Assembly (NCBI RefSeq): GCF_001761465.1
Contig: NZ_CP017479.1
Coordinates: 3,038,001 to 3,102,000 of the forward strand
DNA length: 64,000 nt
Reading direction: 5' to 3'
Source of the DNA: Flavobacterium gilvum
Lineage (GTDB): Bacteria; Bacteroidota; Bacteroidia; Flavobacteriales; Flavobacteriaceae
The position numbers were made by a program, and so were the translations under genes. Of the stretch, positions 10,401-18,821 are shown piece after piece. Positions within the stretch are counted from its first letter, which is position 1; every line of letters begins with the position of its first letter. A model generated the notes under the pieces. That model worked only from the letters and a program-made list of their open reading frames with translations. It was not told the DNA's origin and made no database searches.

Positions 10401-10757
10401 TTTCTTATCTCGTTTCACACCGAGAGCCGTAACTACAACATTACTAAGATCATTTGCAGAAGACTTCATCTCTACATTTAGAACAGTACTTTTGCTGATT
10501 TTAACTTCGGTAGCTTGTAATCCAATAGAAGTAAAGACCAATACAGCATTATCGTTTACTTTTATTTGAAACTTTCCTTTTTCATCAGCAATAACACCAT
10601 TAGAAGTACCTTTTTCTTTAACGGTGGCCATTGCTACCGGAACGCCATCAGAATCTACGACAGTACCAGTAATCATTTTATTTTCTTGAGCACTAACGCC
10701 TTGGCAGTACACCACTACCAGACAAACTAGCAGCAACTTATGTAACAGTTTTTTCAT
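7407..10757 (-). CDS. SusC-like TonB-dependent outer-membrane transporter (second module)
   Basis: 1116 residues. Signal peptide about 1-23 (ending GVSAQ), carboxypeptidase-regulatory-like domain about 25-100 (ITGTVVDSDG, VFTSIGLQ), plug about 108-250 (IVIRGNNS, QPLIVIDGA), then the beta-barrel ending in Phe (LGVSLKAKF). It should import oligosaccharides with the SusD encoded 18 bp downstream, driven by TonB. The 371-bp leader contains an exact operator-like palindrome at 11020-11035 and the leader element at 10902-10925 shared with the other susC. Upstream is the second lacI gene. The pair of modules looks like a tandem duplication in which regulators stayed nearly identical while the transporters diverged. 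Confidence 0.95.
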   Translation of the reverse strand: MKKLLHKLLLVCLVVVYCQGVSAQENKMITGTVVDSDGVPVAMATVKEKGTSNGVIADEKGKFQIKVNDNAVLVFTSIGLQATEVKISKSTVLNVEMKSSANDLSNVVVTALGVKRDKKSVGYAVQQIKGDDVIKAAPADLAQGMAGKIAGLNVSTGNGLGNASSRIVIRGNNSIKGNNQPLIVIDGAILDNNPIEQSTTNGTDGIRDWGNYMSYVNMENVESVSVLKGPGAAALYGARGANGVILITSKKGTAQKGIGVEYNTITNFTDVYRFADVQNEYGGGFAAAFYTANPKLPKTSSGEQYLPTLYGGSSYGTGGSGIGYYHGALPGGTPTWNLFSWFGAGASWGPKLDGSPVRWWDGQVRSYSPQPDNRESYYRTGLETTHNVSFSAANDFGSIRLSINNKKGDAVVDNTNYKTSNYALGANVKISKVLSAEVNASYNENYRLNAPEIGTNNSWSKFSVYGMSREYQPLEKGVYKNPDGSKYAFPSSYPYAEYGQDLYWYFYEKNSHLDRDEFISTIKLNAEITPWLNAFVRTSANLIATEFVTQNNTTSIDRLSGGSFYKSVGKDNLYNTDFMVTVHKDNLFTPGFNAKLSGMYNDASSKKTSVNGSNNSKFIVPGVYSLLNFTDRTQVSLGETRYDVQSYSGVGILDLSYKDYLFFEATGRKDVNSTLPKDSNSTFYPSANASFVFTEAFDMGKVENVLSYGKVRFLYGEAANATDPYQLDATYNTGTFGNQPTHSLPSTVPPFTLGFQTSKTVEFGTALGFFKDKLNIDLSVYDIYSDNQIMNSSISTASGASEVKFNTGALRNRGFDLTINATAVQTNDFSWNITFNGAKNTNRVEELGPGVKEEEIGSVFGNLGAFMKVSPGENYGTIYGTDFEYDAQGRKQIENILDGTGKVIGTKYKITSTPVAIGNAAPKLTGGLSNTFRYKNLSLNLLVDYKYGGDIYSVDHATAMGNGLLPETLVERNGGGLPYTYPDGTTSNSGVILDGFNVSDNRPNDRVVSYMYKYAGQYAGWSDLNKPRSLSVFENSWVKMREVVLTYRFNPSLLHKSKVFQDLSISAIGRNLFYFYTTLPDHLNPEAINGTGNGQGLQWSAFPSTRTLGVSLKAKF

Positions 10758-10901
10758 AATTTTTTGGTTATAGTTTTTTTGATTTTTTAATATTAAAAGG
10801 ATTTGGATTTTACTTTTGGTTAGTAGCCTTTTAATTTTCTATTGCCTATCTTCTTCATAAGCTATTTGGCAATATTTTTTCTAGATTAACATTTTTCCAT
10901 T

Positions 10902-10925
10902 TTTATATCATAAGCAATTGTTTTT
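10902..10925 (-). promoter_or_regulatory. Conserved susC leader element, copy 2
   Basis: Same 24-bp block as 4093-4116 with one mismatch, 145 bp before the susC start. The matching position relative to both susC genes argues for a shared promoter or untranslated-leader function. Confidence 0.45.
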
Positions 10926-11019
10926 TGTTTCACATTTAATTTTACTGTTTTTAGACTTCATATATCTTTTCACGAAAAATCATCACATTATTTAACAATC
11001 TACCAATTATCAAAACCGA

Positions 11020-11035
11020 ACTATATCGTTATAGT
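11020..11035. promoter_or_regulatory. Candidate LacI operator upstream of second susC
   Basis: ACTATATCGTTATAGT, an exact match to ACTAWAWCGWTWTAGT and a perfect palindrome except for its central W pair. It lies 263 bp upstream of the susC start, a position comparable to the sites upstream of the first susC. Confidence 0.6.
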
Positions 11036-11128
11036 ATCTCTGTTTAAAAAAAAGGATTTCATCATATACTCATAAATAAAACCCTTACTAAATCGTTTAA
11101 ACAATTTTCAAAAAAAACTCCCTTACTT

Positions 11129-12142
11129 TTAAACTGATTCTCTTATAATTAAACTCCCCTTTTCCTTTTCTTTCTGCTCCTTAAACTTAGCTTTGTCCTC
11201 CATTTGCAACATCAATAAACGAACTGTTTTTTTTCCCATTTCCTCAATTGGCTGTGACAATACCGTTATCGAAGGAGAATGTAATCTAAAACTATCATGA
11301 TCATCAAAACTGATTACCGCTTTGTCTTTTGGAATTTTTAATCCCAATTTTTTAAATGACTGCAAACCTGCCAACAGCAAATAATTGGTACTAAACAAAA
11401 CAGCATCAATATCGGTTACTGTATTCAAAAATTCACTAATTTTTTCGATTCGTTCTTCTTCTGTAATATGATATTCTAAGGAAAGTGTTCTTGACTCATC
11501 ATACAATCCAACTTCATTCAGCGCATTGATATAGCCTTGTTTTCTCAATTGCATCTGAACCAATTCTCTTAAATTAGTTACAAATCCAATTTTTTTAAAT
11601 CCTTTTTCCAAAAAATGGCGTGTGGCAGTATAACCACCATCTAAATTATCAAGTACTACATGACTAACATTTTGATCTTCAAAATATCGGTCAATTAATA
11701 CAACCGGGCGCTGCAAATCAATCAATCTATCTATTGTAGATTTCATACCCACTGTAGGCGTGATAATAAAACCATCAACATTTGCTTGTAATAAACTATC
11801 AACCAATTCAATCGCACGAGCATCGTCTCCTCCTGTACTACAGTAAAACACTCTATAGTTCAATTGCACAGCCTCTCTTTCTATCACTCTGGCAAATTCA
11901 GAGAAAAACTGATTTGAAATATCCTCAACAATAAGTCCAATAGATCTGGTTTTGCCCGTTCTCAAACTACTGGCAATCATATTGGGTCTGTAGCTCATTT
12001 CTTCTGCAAGTTTTAGAACTTTTTTAATTACCTCATTGCTTATCCCCATCTTCTCTCCTTTATCATTCAAAACAAAAGAGACTGTTGTAACCGATACGTT
12101 AGCCACTTTGGCGATATCCTTAATAGTAATTATTTTACCCAT
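11129..12142 (-). CDS. LacI-family transcriptional regulator (copy 2)
   Basis: 337 residues, same architecture as copy 1: HTH about residues 4-50 (ITIKDIAKVANVSVTTVS) and a sugar-binding sensor domain from about 62. Recognition-helix and hinge residues are the same as in copy 1, so a shared operator is expected. Differences cluster in the sensor domain, for example around residues 92-94 and 205-220, and near the C-terminus, so the two could respond to different ligands or form heterodimers. Two overlapping operator-like sites at 12196-12224 lie just upstream. It is the first gene of the second LacI-SusC-SusD module. Confidence 0.93.
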   Translation of the reverse strand: MGKIITIKDIAKVANVSVTTVSFVLNDKGEKMGISNEVIKKVLKLAEEMSYRPNMIASSLRTGKTRSIGLIVEDISNQFFSEFARVIEREAVQLNYRVFYCSTGGDDARAIELVDSLLQANVDGFIITPTVGMKSTIDRLIDLQRPVVLIDRYFEDQNVSHVVLDNLDGGYTATRHFLEKGFKKIGFVTNLRELVQMQLRKQGYINALNEVGLYDESRTLSLEYHITEEERIEKISEFLNTVTDIDAVLFSTNYLLLAGLQSFKKLGLKIPKDKAVISFDDHDSFRLHSPSITVLSQPIEEMGKKTVRLLMLQMEDKAKFKEQKEKEKGSLIIRESV

Positions 12143-12195
12143 AAAAGTTAATTATATCTTTAAATTATGTTAAAACTACGTTGACAAATATATAC

Positions 12196-12224
12196 AATAA
12201 AACGTTTTAGAAAAACGTTTTAGC
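12196..12224. promoter_or_regulatory. Two overlapping candidate LacI operators upstream of lacI copy 2
   Basis: Two CG-centred boxes, AATAAAACGTTTTAGA (12196-12211) and AGAAAAACGTTTTAGC (12209-12224), have centres 13 bp apart and two and three mismatches to the consensus. They sit 54-82 bp before the lacI start, the same place as the single site upstream of copy 1. Confidence 0.45.
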
Positions 12225-12540
12225 ATTGTTTTTGAAGTCAAATCTCATTTTTACCAATACAACAACATTTTCCTATAACAATCTTAATAATTTTAAAATA
12301 AAACAAATAATTAATAGTATTAATATATTATCAATAATTAAATCTTAAAACTATAACATAATTATAATCAACAAAACATAGGATTTATTTGAATAAAAAT
12401 ATTTTTTGGCTTATTTTTCTTATTTTTTAAAATATTTTATTAGTTTATAATTTTTTAGGATTTTTTAAAATATTTAACTTTTTATTAGCGATTTAAAATT
12501 TAAAAAAAATAAATTTTCTTGAGTTTTATTATGAATCTGA

Positions 12541-12832
12541 GTCGCTCCTATGGAGCTTTATATTGGTGATAATCCTATTTTCTACAAACATGACGCTCCT
12601 AACCTACCGTGTGGACACATCTAAAAATAGAATACAGATGACCCAGATTTAACGGATTTAAACAGATGAAATTTGATAATCTATTTTCAACAATAAGAAT
12701 TATTTATTTTTTACTTCTCTTTTTTTAGTATTATGAAAAAAAAATCAGCGACAATCTGTCTAATCTATTAAATCTGTGTCCCATTTTAAGTGTAATATAT
12801 TTGTGTCCAGAGGGTAGGCTCCTAACGGAGCT
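12541..12832. repeat. Palindromic intergenic repeat element (MITE-like)
   Basis: An imperfect inverted repeat about 290 bp long. Outer arms carry GCTCCTA...GGAGCTT units (12544-12558 and 12817-12832). Next inwards are CCTACCGTGTGGACACA (12604-12620) against the complement of 12801-12817, then the inner arm CCAGATTTAACGGATTTA (12643-12660) against the complement of a matching block near 12755-12780. No ORF lies inside. The layout fits a non-autonomous mobile or palindromic element of a kind often dispersed in Flavobacterium genomes. Whether other copies exist cannot be seen here. Confidence 0.55.
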
Positions 12833-12858
12833 TGATAATGCTAATTTCATCAATAAAA

Positions 12859-12911
12859 AAACCTGAGTGCGATATCCAATAAATATATTATTGAATATCT
12901 CACTCAGGTTT
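12859..12911 (-). terminator. Long hairpin terminator after the GH3 gene
   Basis: An 11-bp perfect outer stem (AAACCTGAGTG, 12859-12869, against CACTCAGGTTT, 12901-12911) continues into a 12-bp inner stem (12871-12882 against 12888-12899) with one G-U pair. On the minus strand it is followed by a T run. It ends the minus-strand operon that starts with GH38. Confidence 0.85.
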
Positions 12912-13049
12912 GAAGTACCAGATTCTAATCAATTGGCACTATATTAATAATCGAACTTAGGTTATTATCAAATAATAGATGACTGAATCAATAGGAAAGT
13001 CGTTTTTCTTCTTCCCAAAATTCAAAAATCTCAGTACTAAATATTCTTA

Positions 13050-15221
13050 TTATTTTTTAGAAGAAATGAACCTTACCTCTCCTTTGGCACGTATATCACG
13101 CGATGAAGAACCTACACGCAATTCGAAATTACCTTCAGAAGCCTTCCAGCCTTTTTGCTCAACAGACCAATAGGAAAAATCACGTGCTGAAAGTTGAATT
13201 TCTACCATTTTGGTTTCTCCCGGTTTTAATGTTACTTTAGAGAATCCTTTTAATTCTTGTTCTGGTCTTAGCAATACAGGATTTTTTTCATGAATATACA
13301 ATTGCACAACTTCAGCCCCTTCACGTTTCCCTACATTGGTCACAGGTATTTTCACAACAAAAACCTCATTGCTTTTCATTTCCTTTTTCATTTCCAACTT
13401 ACCATATTCAAATTGTGTATAAGACAATCCGTGCCCAAAAGGAAATAATGGTTGAATGTTTTTGGTATCAAACCAGCGATATCCTACTAAAACACCTTCA
13501 CTGTAATTTTCTTCATTATCCACATAACTTTTGTTGGCATGACAAGCTACATCTTCTAGTTTTTGAGGGAAAGTACACGGCAATTTTCCTGAAGGGTTTA
13601 CTGTCCCAAAAAGAACCTCTGCAAGTGCATTACCACCTTCCTGACCAGAGAACCAATATTGAACCACAGTATTTGTTTTTTCTATCCAAGGCATTGCCAC
13701 CGGAGCACCACTTTGATTAATTACAATTGTCTTGGGGTTAATTCCTGCTAGAGCATTCACCATTTCGTCTTGTCCAGCCGGAAGATTAAGTGTCAATCTA
13801 TCTGCTCCTTCTTGCTCCTCAGCATGAGAATTCCCAGTAAAAATCAAAACAGCATCCATCGATTGTACCATTTTCACAAACCCTGGATTGTAAAAATTCT
13901 TTGATGCAGATGATAATGCCTTTTCAAATGAATATTCTTTTGAATTAATATATTTAATTTCAGTATTTGTTCCCAATACATTTTTCAATCCATCGAGAGC
14001 TGTTATTTCATAAAGCGGTTTTGCTTCCCCACTTCCTCCGGCTAAATCCAAATTACAGTAACCACTGGTTTGAATTCCAACACACAATTTCAAATCGGCA
14101 TTTCTACCGATAACCAAAATCTTTTTTAAACTGTTTTTATCTAGAGGAAGGATATTTTCTGAATTTTTCAACAATACAATAGACTCTGCAGCTATTTTTT
14201 TTGCTACCATTTTATGTTCTTCTGTATTGATTGAACCGGATTTTCTATTTCCTGCATCAGGTCCTAATTTTTTAGTTTTGAAGAAATATGTTAACAATCT
14301 TCTTACTTTCACATCAACCACTTCTTCCGAAAGTTCCTTATTTATTACAGCCTTTTCTAAATTTTTATAATAAGGCCCTCTATCGGTTTCTATATCACAA
14401 CCAGCAAGTGCAGCTCGTTTCATGTCGTGAATTGCTCCCCAATCACTAACAACAAGCCCTTTAAAACCCCATTCATCTCTAAGGATCGTCTGCAATAAAA
14501 ACGGATTTTCACAGCTCCAATCACCATTTACCTTGTTGTAGGCTCCCATTATACTCCAGGAATCACCTTGCTTTACTGCCGCTTCAAAACTTGGCAAATA
14601 AATTTCGCGCATAGTACGTTCATCTACTTTGGCATTTACACTTTGACGGTTTAATTCCTGATTGTTCATTGCAAAATGCTTCACGCAAGCACCTATATCG
14701 TTACTTTGTATCCCTTTAATCACGGGTACACAAAGTTTTGAAGTCAAAAAAGGATCTTCGCCCATGTATTCAAAAGTACGGCCATTAAGAGGCGTACGCA
14801 TAATATTTACTCCTGGTCCGAGAACCATATCTTTACCACGTGCACGATTCTCACTCGATAGCGCATTTCCAAAGAGATAACACATATTAACATCCCATGT
14901 GGCTGCAAGTGCCGAAAGTGTTGGAAATGCTGTTGCACAATCTTTCTTATTATTCGTGTTTACATAATCTCCCCCATCCGATAATTCAGGACGAACAGAG
15001 CATGGTCCATCTGAAGGGAAAAATGGTGGAATCCCTAATCGTTCTACACCCGGAAAACTATACAAATGATCCCCATGAAGAATATGAACTTTTTCTGCCA
15101 AAGTCATTTTGGCGAGCAATTCATTTACTGCTTTTTCATAAGAAGGATTTGATACTTTTTTTTGTCCATGCAAATAGCCCACAAGTAAAAGCGAGAAGAC
15201 TGTAATAATGACTTTTTTCAT
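13050..15221 (-). CDS. GH3 family beta-glycosidase
   Basis: The reading frame is open to 15269, but the better start is the ATG at 15221. It gives MKKVIITVFSLLLVGYLHGQ, a clean Sec signal, so the protein has 723 residues. The GH3 N-terminal barrel contains KHFAMNNQE and the nucleophile motif GLVVSDWGA (Asp260 from this start). The GH3 C-terminal domain (ESIVLLKNSENILPLDK, then a GHGLSYTQFEY region) and a fibronectin-III-like tail (VTNVGKREGAEVVQLY) follow. Family members hydrolyse terminal beta-glucosides, beta-xylosides or beta-GlcNAc. In an N-glycan locus beta-xylosidase (plant core xylose) or beta-hexosaminidase action is possible, but neither can be decided from sequence. It is the last gene of its operon, 75 bp after GH20, and is followed by a strong terminator. 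Confidence 0.9.
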   Translation of the reverse strand: MKKVIITVFSLLLVGYLHGQKKVSNPSYEKAVNELLAKMTLAEKVHILHGDHLYSFPGVERLGIPPFFPSDGPCSVRPELSDGGDYVNTNNKKDCATAFPTLSALAATWDVNMCYLFGNALSSENRARGKDMVLGPGVNIMRTPLNGRTFEYMGEDPFLTSKLCVPVIKGIQSNDIGACVKHFAMNNQELNRQSVNAKVDERTMREIYLPSFEAAVKQGDSWSIMGAYNKVNGDWSCENPFLLQTILRDEWGFKGLVVSDWGAIHDMKRAALAGCDIETDRGPYYKNLEKAVINKELSEEVVDVKVRRLLTYFFKTKKLGPDAGNRKSGSINTEEHKMVAKKIAAESIVLLKNSENILPLDKNSLKKILVIGRNADLKLCVGIQTSGYCNLDLAGGSGEAKPLYEITALDGLKNVLGTNTEIKYINSKEYSFEKALSSASKNFYNPGFVKMVQSMDAVLIFTGNSHAEEQEGADRLTLNLPAGQDEMVNALAGINPKTIVINQSGAPVAMPWIEKTNTVVQYWFSGQEGGNALAEVLFGTVNPSGKLPCTFPQKLEDVACHANKSYVDNEENYSEGVLVGYRWFDTKNIQPLFPFGHGLSYTQFEYGKLEMKKEMKSNEVFVVKIPVTNVGKREGAEVVQLYIHEKNPVLLRPEQELKGFSKVTLKPGETKMVEIQLSARDFSYWSVEQKGWKASEGNFELRVGSSSRDIRAKGEVRFISSKK

Positions 15222-15296
15222 TTTGATTTTTTTAGTGATTTGAAACAGAATAGACTTTTTGATTAGCATTTGCTGAAACTGAAATGCTAATTTTTA

Positions 15297-17546
15297 TTAA
15301 TTTTTAAAATGATTCATCATCATAAATCCCTTATCATCAACTGATTTAATTTTGACAGAGAAATTACCTCCAGAATCCAAATCAAAATACTCTGCTGTCA
15401 TTTTATGCCAACCTTTTGCTAAAGCTTTTTGACCTGTTTTGGCTTTATTACCATGTGGCCCATCGTTGTCAATAACCATTGCACCATCCACATACAACAT
15501 CGAACCATCATTAGAAGCTAATTCAAAAGTGTAAACGCCATCTGATTTCACTTCAAAATAACCTTCAAAAATCAATCCAGCATATCCTTTAAAATCTTTT
15601 GGCATTTCCATGCTTTCTGATTTGTATTCTTTTACCAATTTGCTGTTTTTGATGTCAGCGCATTTTTTTGATTTAGAGTCGTATTCTTTTACAATAATTC
15701 CCTCTCCTGCAAAAACTCCTTCGTAGGCTTTTGAATAACTTTCCTTACGGAATTCAGCTTTATAAACTTCTGACCCACTACCATCTGATCTAAATGACCT
15801 AAAGTTAAACTTTGTTGTTTCATTCACTGTAAAAGGAGCAATATATCGTGTTGAAGTAGCTTGCGGAATAGAACCATCTGTTGTATATCTTACGATAATA
15901 TTTGGCAAAATATTGTTTACAGTTACGGTTTCATTATCCGTAAAAACATTCAAATCGTTGAAACCTGTCAGATTTGGAACTCGATAATTTATTTTCTTGG
16001 CATCAAGATATTCGATTTCATTCGCCACTCTGCTTCTGAATTCTTCCCAACCGTTTTTTCCACCATTCCAGGCGCCTTCTGAAAGTGCAAAATACCTTGG
16101 AAAATATTGATGTTCGGCACGACGAACTGTCGGAACCGTTTCTGCCCAAAGATTCCCCTGAAGTCCAATCACGTTTTTGGCTTGTTTTGGCGTAAGCCCT
16201 TTCAGCGGATCATATTTATAAGCAGATTCTAAAGAAGTTGGTCCTTCCAGCAAATCAAAATACATTTCGAAACATGGACTAGCGATAACCTTATTTCCTT
16301 GTTCTGTTGCGGTTGGAATTGCTTTTGGCGCCCAATTTCTCCACCACATAATTGTCGCTGTTGGTGATAATCCACCGTCTAAAATTTCGTCCCAGCCTAT
16401 CAGTTTCTTCCCTAATTTATTGAAATGTTTTTCCATATCGTGAACAAACCAAGCTTGCAGCTCCTCTACCCCTTTTAAATGTTCCTTCTTAACTTTGGCC
16501 TGGCATTTTGGACATGCTGTCCAGTTGGTTCTCTCCACTTCATCAGCTCCCAAATGCATGTATTCATAAGGAAATAATCCGGCAACTTCGGTATAAATTC
16601 CTTTTGCCAATTTCAAAGATTCATTGTTTCCTACACACAATGGATCCGAAAAAATGGTTCCCATGTGCGCCGCCCCTTTGCAGGAAAGATAAGGATAACC
16701 AATAATTGCTGCCATAAAATGCCCTGGCATATCAATTTCTGGCAAAACATCAATTCCTCTTTCTTTGGCATATTTTACCACATTTTTAATTTGCTCTTGA
16801 GTATAAAATCCACCATAAAGTGTATCATTATCAACAATTTTCAAATGCTCTTTTGGTAATTTAAAATCGCTGTTATCTTGTTCTTTGCTCAATTTTATAC
16901 AATCTCTGTCCTGACTGTTCAATTTACGCCAAGCTCCTTTTTCAGTCAACAAAGGATATTTTTTGATTTCTATTCTCCAACCTTGATCATCTGTCAAATG
17001 CCAGTGAAATTTATTCAGCTTATATCTTGCCATCAAATCCAAAAAATGTTTGACTTCCTCTTCACTATAAAAATGACGACTTACATCCAAATGAGCTCCT
17101 CGATAATTGTATCTTGGATAATCTTCTATTTTCAGGAATTGTATTTTTGTTTGGCTTACGCCAACGGGAATCAGTTGTTGTAAAGTTGCAACTGACATCA
17201 GGATACCGGCTGGTGAAGCTCCACTGATGGCGATTCCGTTACTGGAAACATCCATTTTATAAGCTTCCGATTTTTCGCTTTTGTAACCCAACGAAAGAGT
17301 GATATCTGTTTTGCCACTTTTTTCAACTTTCAAATCCAGACCATTTTCTTTAGCAATTGTTGCTACAAGATAATTTGCCAAAGGCGCAAGACTTGGATCG
17401 GTAACACCAACAGTCGAACCGTTTTTCAAAACAAAACCACCTTCATTAAAGGTTATATTTTGCGGTTTGGGAATAATAGAAACTCGATATGGAGCTTGTG
17501 CCAAACAAAAAAATGGCAACAATAAAAGTAAGAATGCTTTTTTCAT
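15297..17546 (-). CDS. GH20 beta-N-acetylhexosaminidase with C-terminal PA14 domain
   Basis: 749 residues. Signal peptide about 1-16 (FFCLAQ). A GH20 N-terminal domain (about 20-145) precedes the catalytic barrel (about 148-500) with FHWHLTDDQGWRIEIKKYP and the catalytic Asp-Glu pair D335-E336 in LHLGADEVE. A chitobiase-type beta domain (about 510-605, with RYTTDGSIP) and a PA14-like domain (about 610-745, with YTFELASNDGSMLYVDG) follow. The reaction is removal of terminal beta-linked GlcNAc or GalNAc, suiting N-glycan antennae after galactose has been removed. The PA14 domain probably binds carbohydrate. It lies 39 bp downstream of PNGase F in the same operon. A second GH20 with a different accessory domain is encoded at 57871. 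Confidence 0.95.
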   Translation of the reverse strand: MKKAFLLLLLPFFCLAQAPYRVSIIPKPQNITFNEGGFVLKNGSTVGVTDPSLAPLANYLVATIAKENGLDLKVEKSGKTDITLSLGYKSEKSEAYKMDVSSNGIAISGASPAGILMSVATLQQLIPVGVSQTKIQFLKIEDYPRYNYRGAHLDVSRHFYSEEEVKHFLDLMARYKLNKFHWHLTDDQGWRIEIKKYPLLTEKGAWRKLNSQDRDCIKLSKEQDNSDFKLPKEHLKIVDNDTLYGGFYTQEQIKNVVKYAKERGIDVLPEIDMPGHFMAAIIGYPYLSCKGAAHMGTIFSDPLCVGNNESLKLAKGIYTEVAGLFPYEYMHLGADEVERTNWTACPKCQAKVKKEHLKGVEELQAWFVHDMEKHFNKLGKKLIGWDEILDGGLSPTATIMWWRNWAPKAIPTATEQGNKVIASPCFEMYFDLLEGPTSLESAYKYDPLKGLTPKQAKNVIGLQGNLWAETVPTVRRAEHQYFPRYFALSEGAWNGGKNGWEEFRSRVANEIEYLDAKKINYRVPNLTGFNDLNVFTDNETVTVNNILPNIIVRYTTDGSIPQATSTRYIAPFTVNETTKFNFRSFRSDGSGSEVYKAEFRKESYSKAYEGVFAGEGIIVKEYDSKSKKCADIKNSKLVKEYKSESMEMPKDFKGYAGLIFEGYFEVKSDGVYTFELASNDGSMLYVDGAMVIDNDGPHGNKAKTGQKALAKGWHKMTAEYFDLDSGGNFSVKIKSVDDKGFMMMNHFKN

Positions 17547-17585
17547 CTAAAAATTATTTAATTATGTATGAGTATTCAAAAAAAA

Positions 17586-18776
17586 TTAAAGTTCATAAAC
17601 AATATACGAACTCACCATCCAATGATTTGAAGTTCCGTTTGCATTTTTTTGGGCTTCGGGAATACTAAAAACTGCTGTGTGTTTTCCAGCTTTTAAATCT
17701 AAAGGAACAACCATTGGCTGTACATTACTTCCCGGACACCAATTGGAACGACTGAGATCACTACTGGCAATAGGTTCTTCGATTTCTTTGGTGGTATAAG
17801 TTCCTGTTTCTTCCTGTATATAAGGTGCTACTCGTTTTTTCAACCAAACACCCGTACCTGGATTGAATCGGCGAAAACTGGCGCAATCATCTCTCCATGG
17901 TATAAAATCAATTACTTTTTTATCATCAATTTTTGCAATATTTTGTTTTTTGACAAATTCATCACCTTCACTATGACCTCCGTGGCCAGTCGTTATATAA
18001 TATAGTTTTGCATTTTTTGCTCCTTTCGGCAAATTAAATTCTACTTGAAAATCTTTGTAGGCAAAAAGTTCGTCGTTACCTTGATTTGTTCCAAAAGGAT
18101 CTGTGTTTAAAATCGGCACAACCACTTTATTTTTAGCAACATCACAACTCAACTCGCTTGGCGTGAGATTTACGGATGCACTTACGATATGACCTCCTTT
18201 GGTATAATTCCCGATGTGAACACCAATCCAAACTTCGCCTTGCAATAAAGTCGAGAATTGCGAAATATCCTCTTTCCATTTCACTTCTTTTTCCCAATAT
18301 GGAATATAAACCGGTTTACGTTTCAAGGAATCATTGCTGAAAAATCCAACACCAAAAGTTGTCATAAAGCGCATTAACTCTACTGTAGGTCCAAAATTTC
18401 CTTCGGGTACAACAGTTTTAATTTTTGTAAATTCATTAGAGGCAAACTTTTTGTTTTTCACCACATCTTCCAATGAATTATTTTTGTCCACAGGCAATAC
18501 ATAAATCGAACCGGCGCGATCGTAACGGTCACCTCCAGAAATTACCGTAACACTTAATTCTGCTTTGGTGTTCAATTTCTGTTTTGGAAAAGTCACTTTT
18601 TTAAACACATACTGTCCTCCTCCAAAATAAATATATCCATTATTATCGGATGAAAAATCTTTACGACTTTCTTCAAAGTTTACTCGTACCTGATCAAAAA
18701 TTTCTATTTTCTGAGCGGTGACATTATTGGCAAAAGCCAAGACCAACAAAATCACCTTGACAAATTTATTTTTCAT
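17586..18776 (-). CDS. Peptide-N-glycosidase F-type amidase (PNGase F)
   Basis: 396 residues with a Sec signal (about 1-22, ending NNVTAQ). It resembles Elizabethkingia PNGase F across two eight-stranded sandwich domains. GDRYDRAGSIYV (Asp83) aligns with the WDRYANVYV segment that holds the catalytic Asp60 of that enzyme. GHSEGDEF (Glu273) aligns with the region of Glu206. SNWCPGSNVQP aligns with the conserved WCPG motif. The enzyme cleaves the amide bond between Asn and the first GlcNAc, releasing whole N-glycans. It is longer than the classic mature enzyme because of insertions after residue 90 and around 320. This gene is the clearest pointer to N-glycoproteins as the substrate of the locus. 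It lies 39 bp before GH20 and 271 bp after GH92. Confidence 0.92.
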   Translation of the reverse strand: MKNKFVKVILLVLAFANNVTAQKIEIFDQVRVNFEESRKDFSSDNNGYIYFGGGQYVFKKVTFPKQKLNTKAELSVTVISGGDRYDRAGSIYVLPVDKNNSLEDVVKNKKFASNEFTKIKTVVPEGNFGPTVELMRFMTTFGVGFFSNDSLKRKPVYIPYWEKEVKWKEDISQFSTLLQGEVWIGVHIGNYTKGGHIVSASVNLTPSELSCDVAKNKVVVPILNTDPFGTNQGNDELFAYKDFQVEFNLPKGAKNAKLYYITTGHGGHSEGDEFVKKQNIAKIDDKKVIDFIPWRDDCASFRRFNPGTGVWLKKRVAPYIQEETGTYTTKEIEEPIASSDLSRSNWCPGSNVQPMVVPLDLKAGKHTAVFSIPEAQKNANGTSNHWMVSSYIVYEL

Positions 18777-18821
18777 TATAGTTTTTTTTTAATTCTTAGA
18801 AATAAAATAATACCTCTATAG

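Larger units (their letters stand above)
10758..11128. other. Intergenic control region upstream of second susC
   Basis: 371 bp without a gene. It carries a conserved leader element (10902-10925), one exact operator-like palindrome (11020-11035) and a weaker one (11087-11102, three mismatches). Parts of the leader (for example the GCCTTTTAAT stretch near 10827) are recognisably homologous to the leader of the first susC. Confidence 0.7.
12143..13049. other. Long intergenic region with repeat element and terminator
   Basis: 907 bp without a supported gene, between lacI copy 2 and the end of the GH3 gene. From left to right it holds two operator-like sites near 12196-12224, an extremely AT-rich tract (about 12240-12530), a palindromic repeat element (12541-12832) and a long terminator hairpin (12859-12911). 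A small ORF overlapping the GH3 end on the plus strand has no supporting features. Confidence 0.7.

Noticed and set aside
13050-15269. Longer start for the GH3 gene at 15269
   Set aside because: The first 16 residues are Lys/Ile-rich and put the hydrophobic signal core too far from the N-terminus; the ATG at 15221 gives a standard signal peptide.
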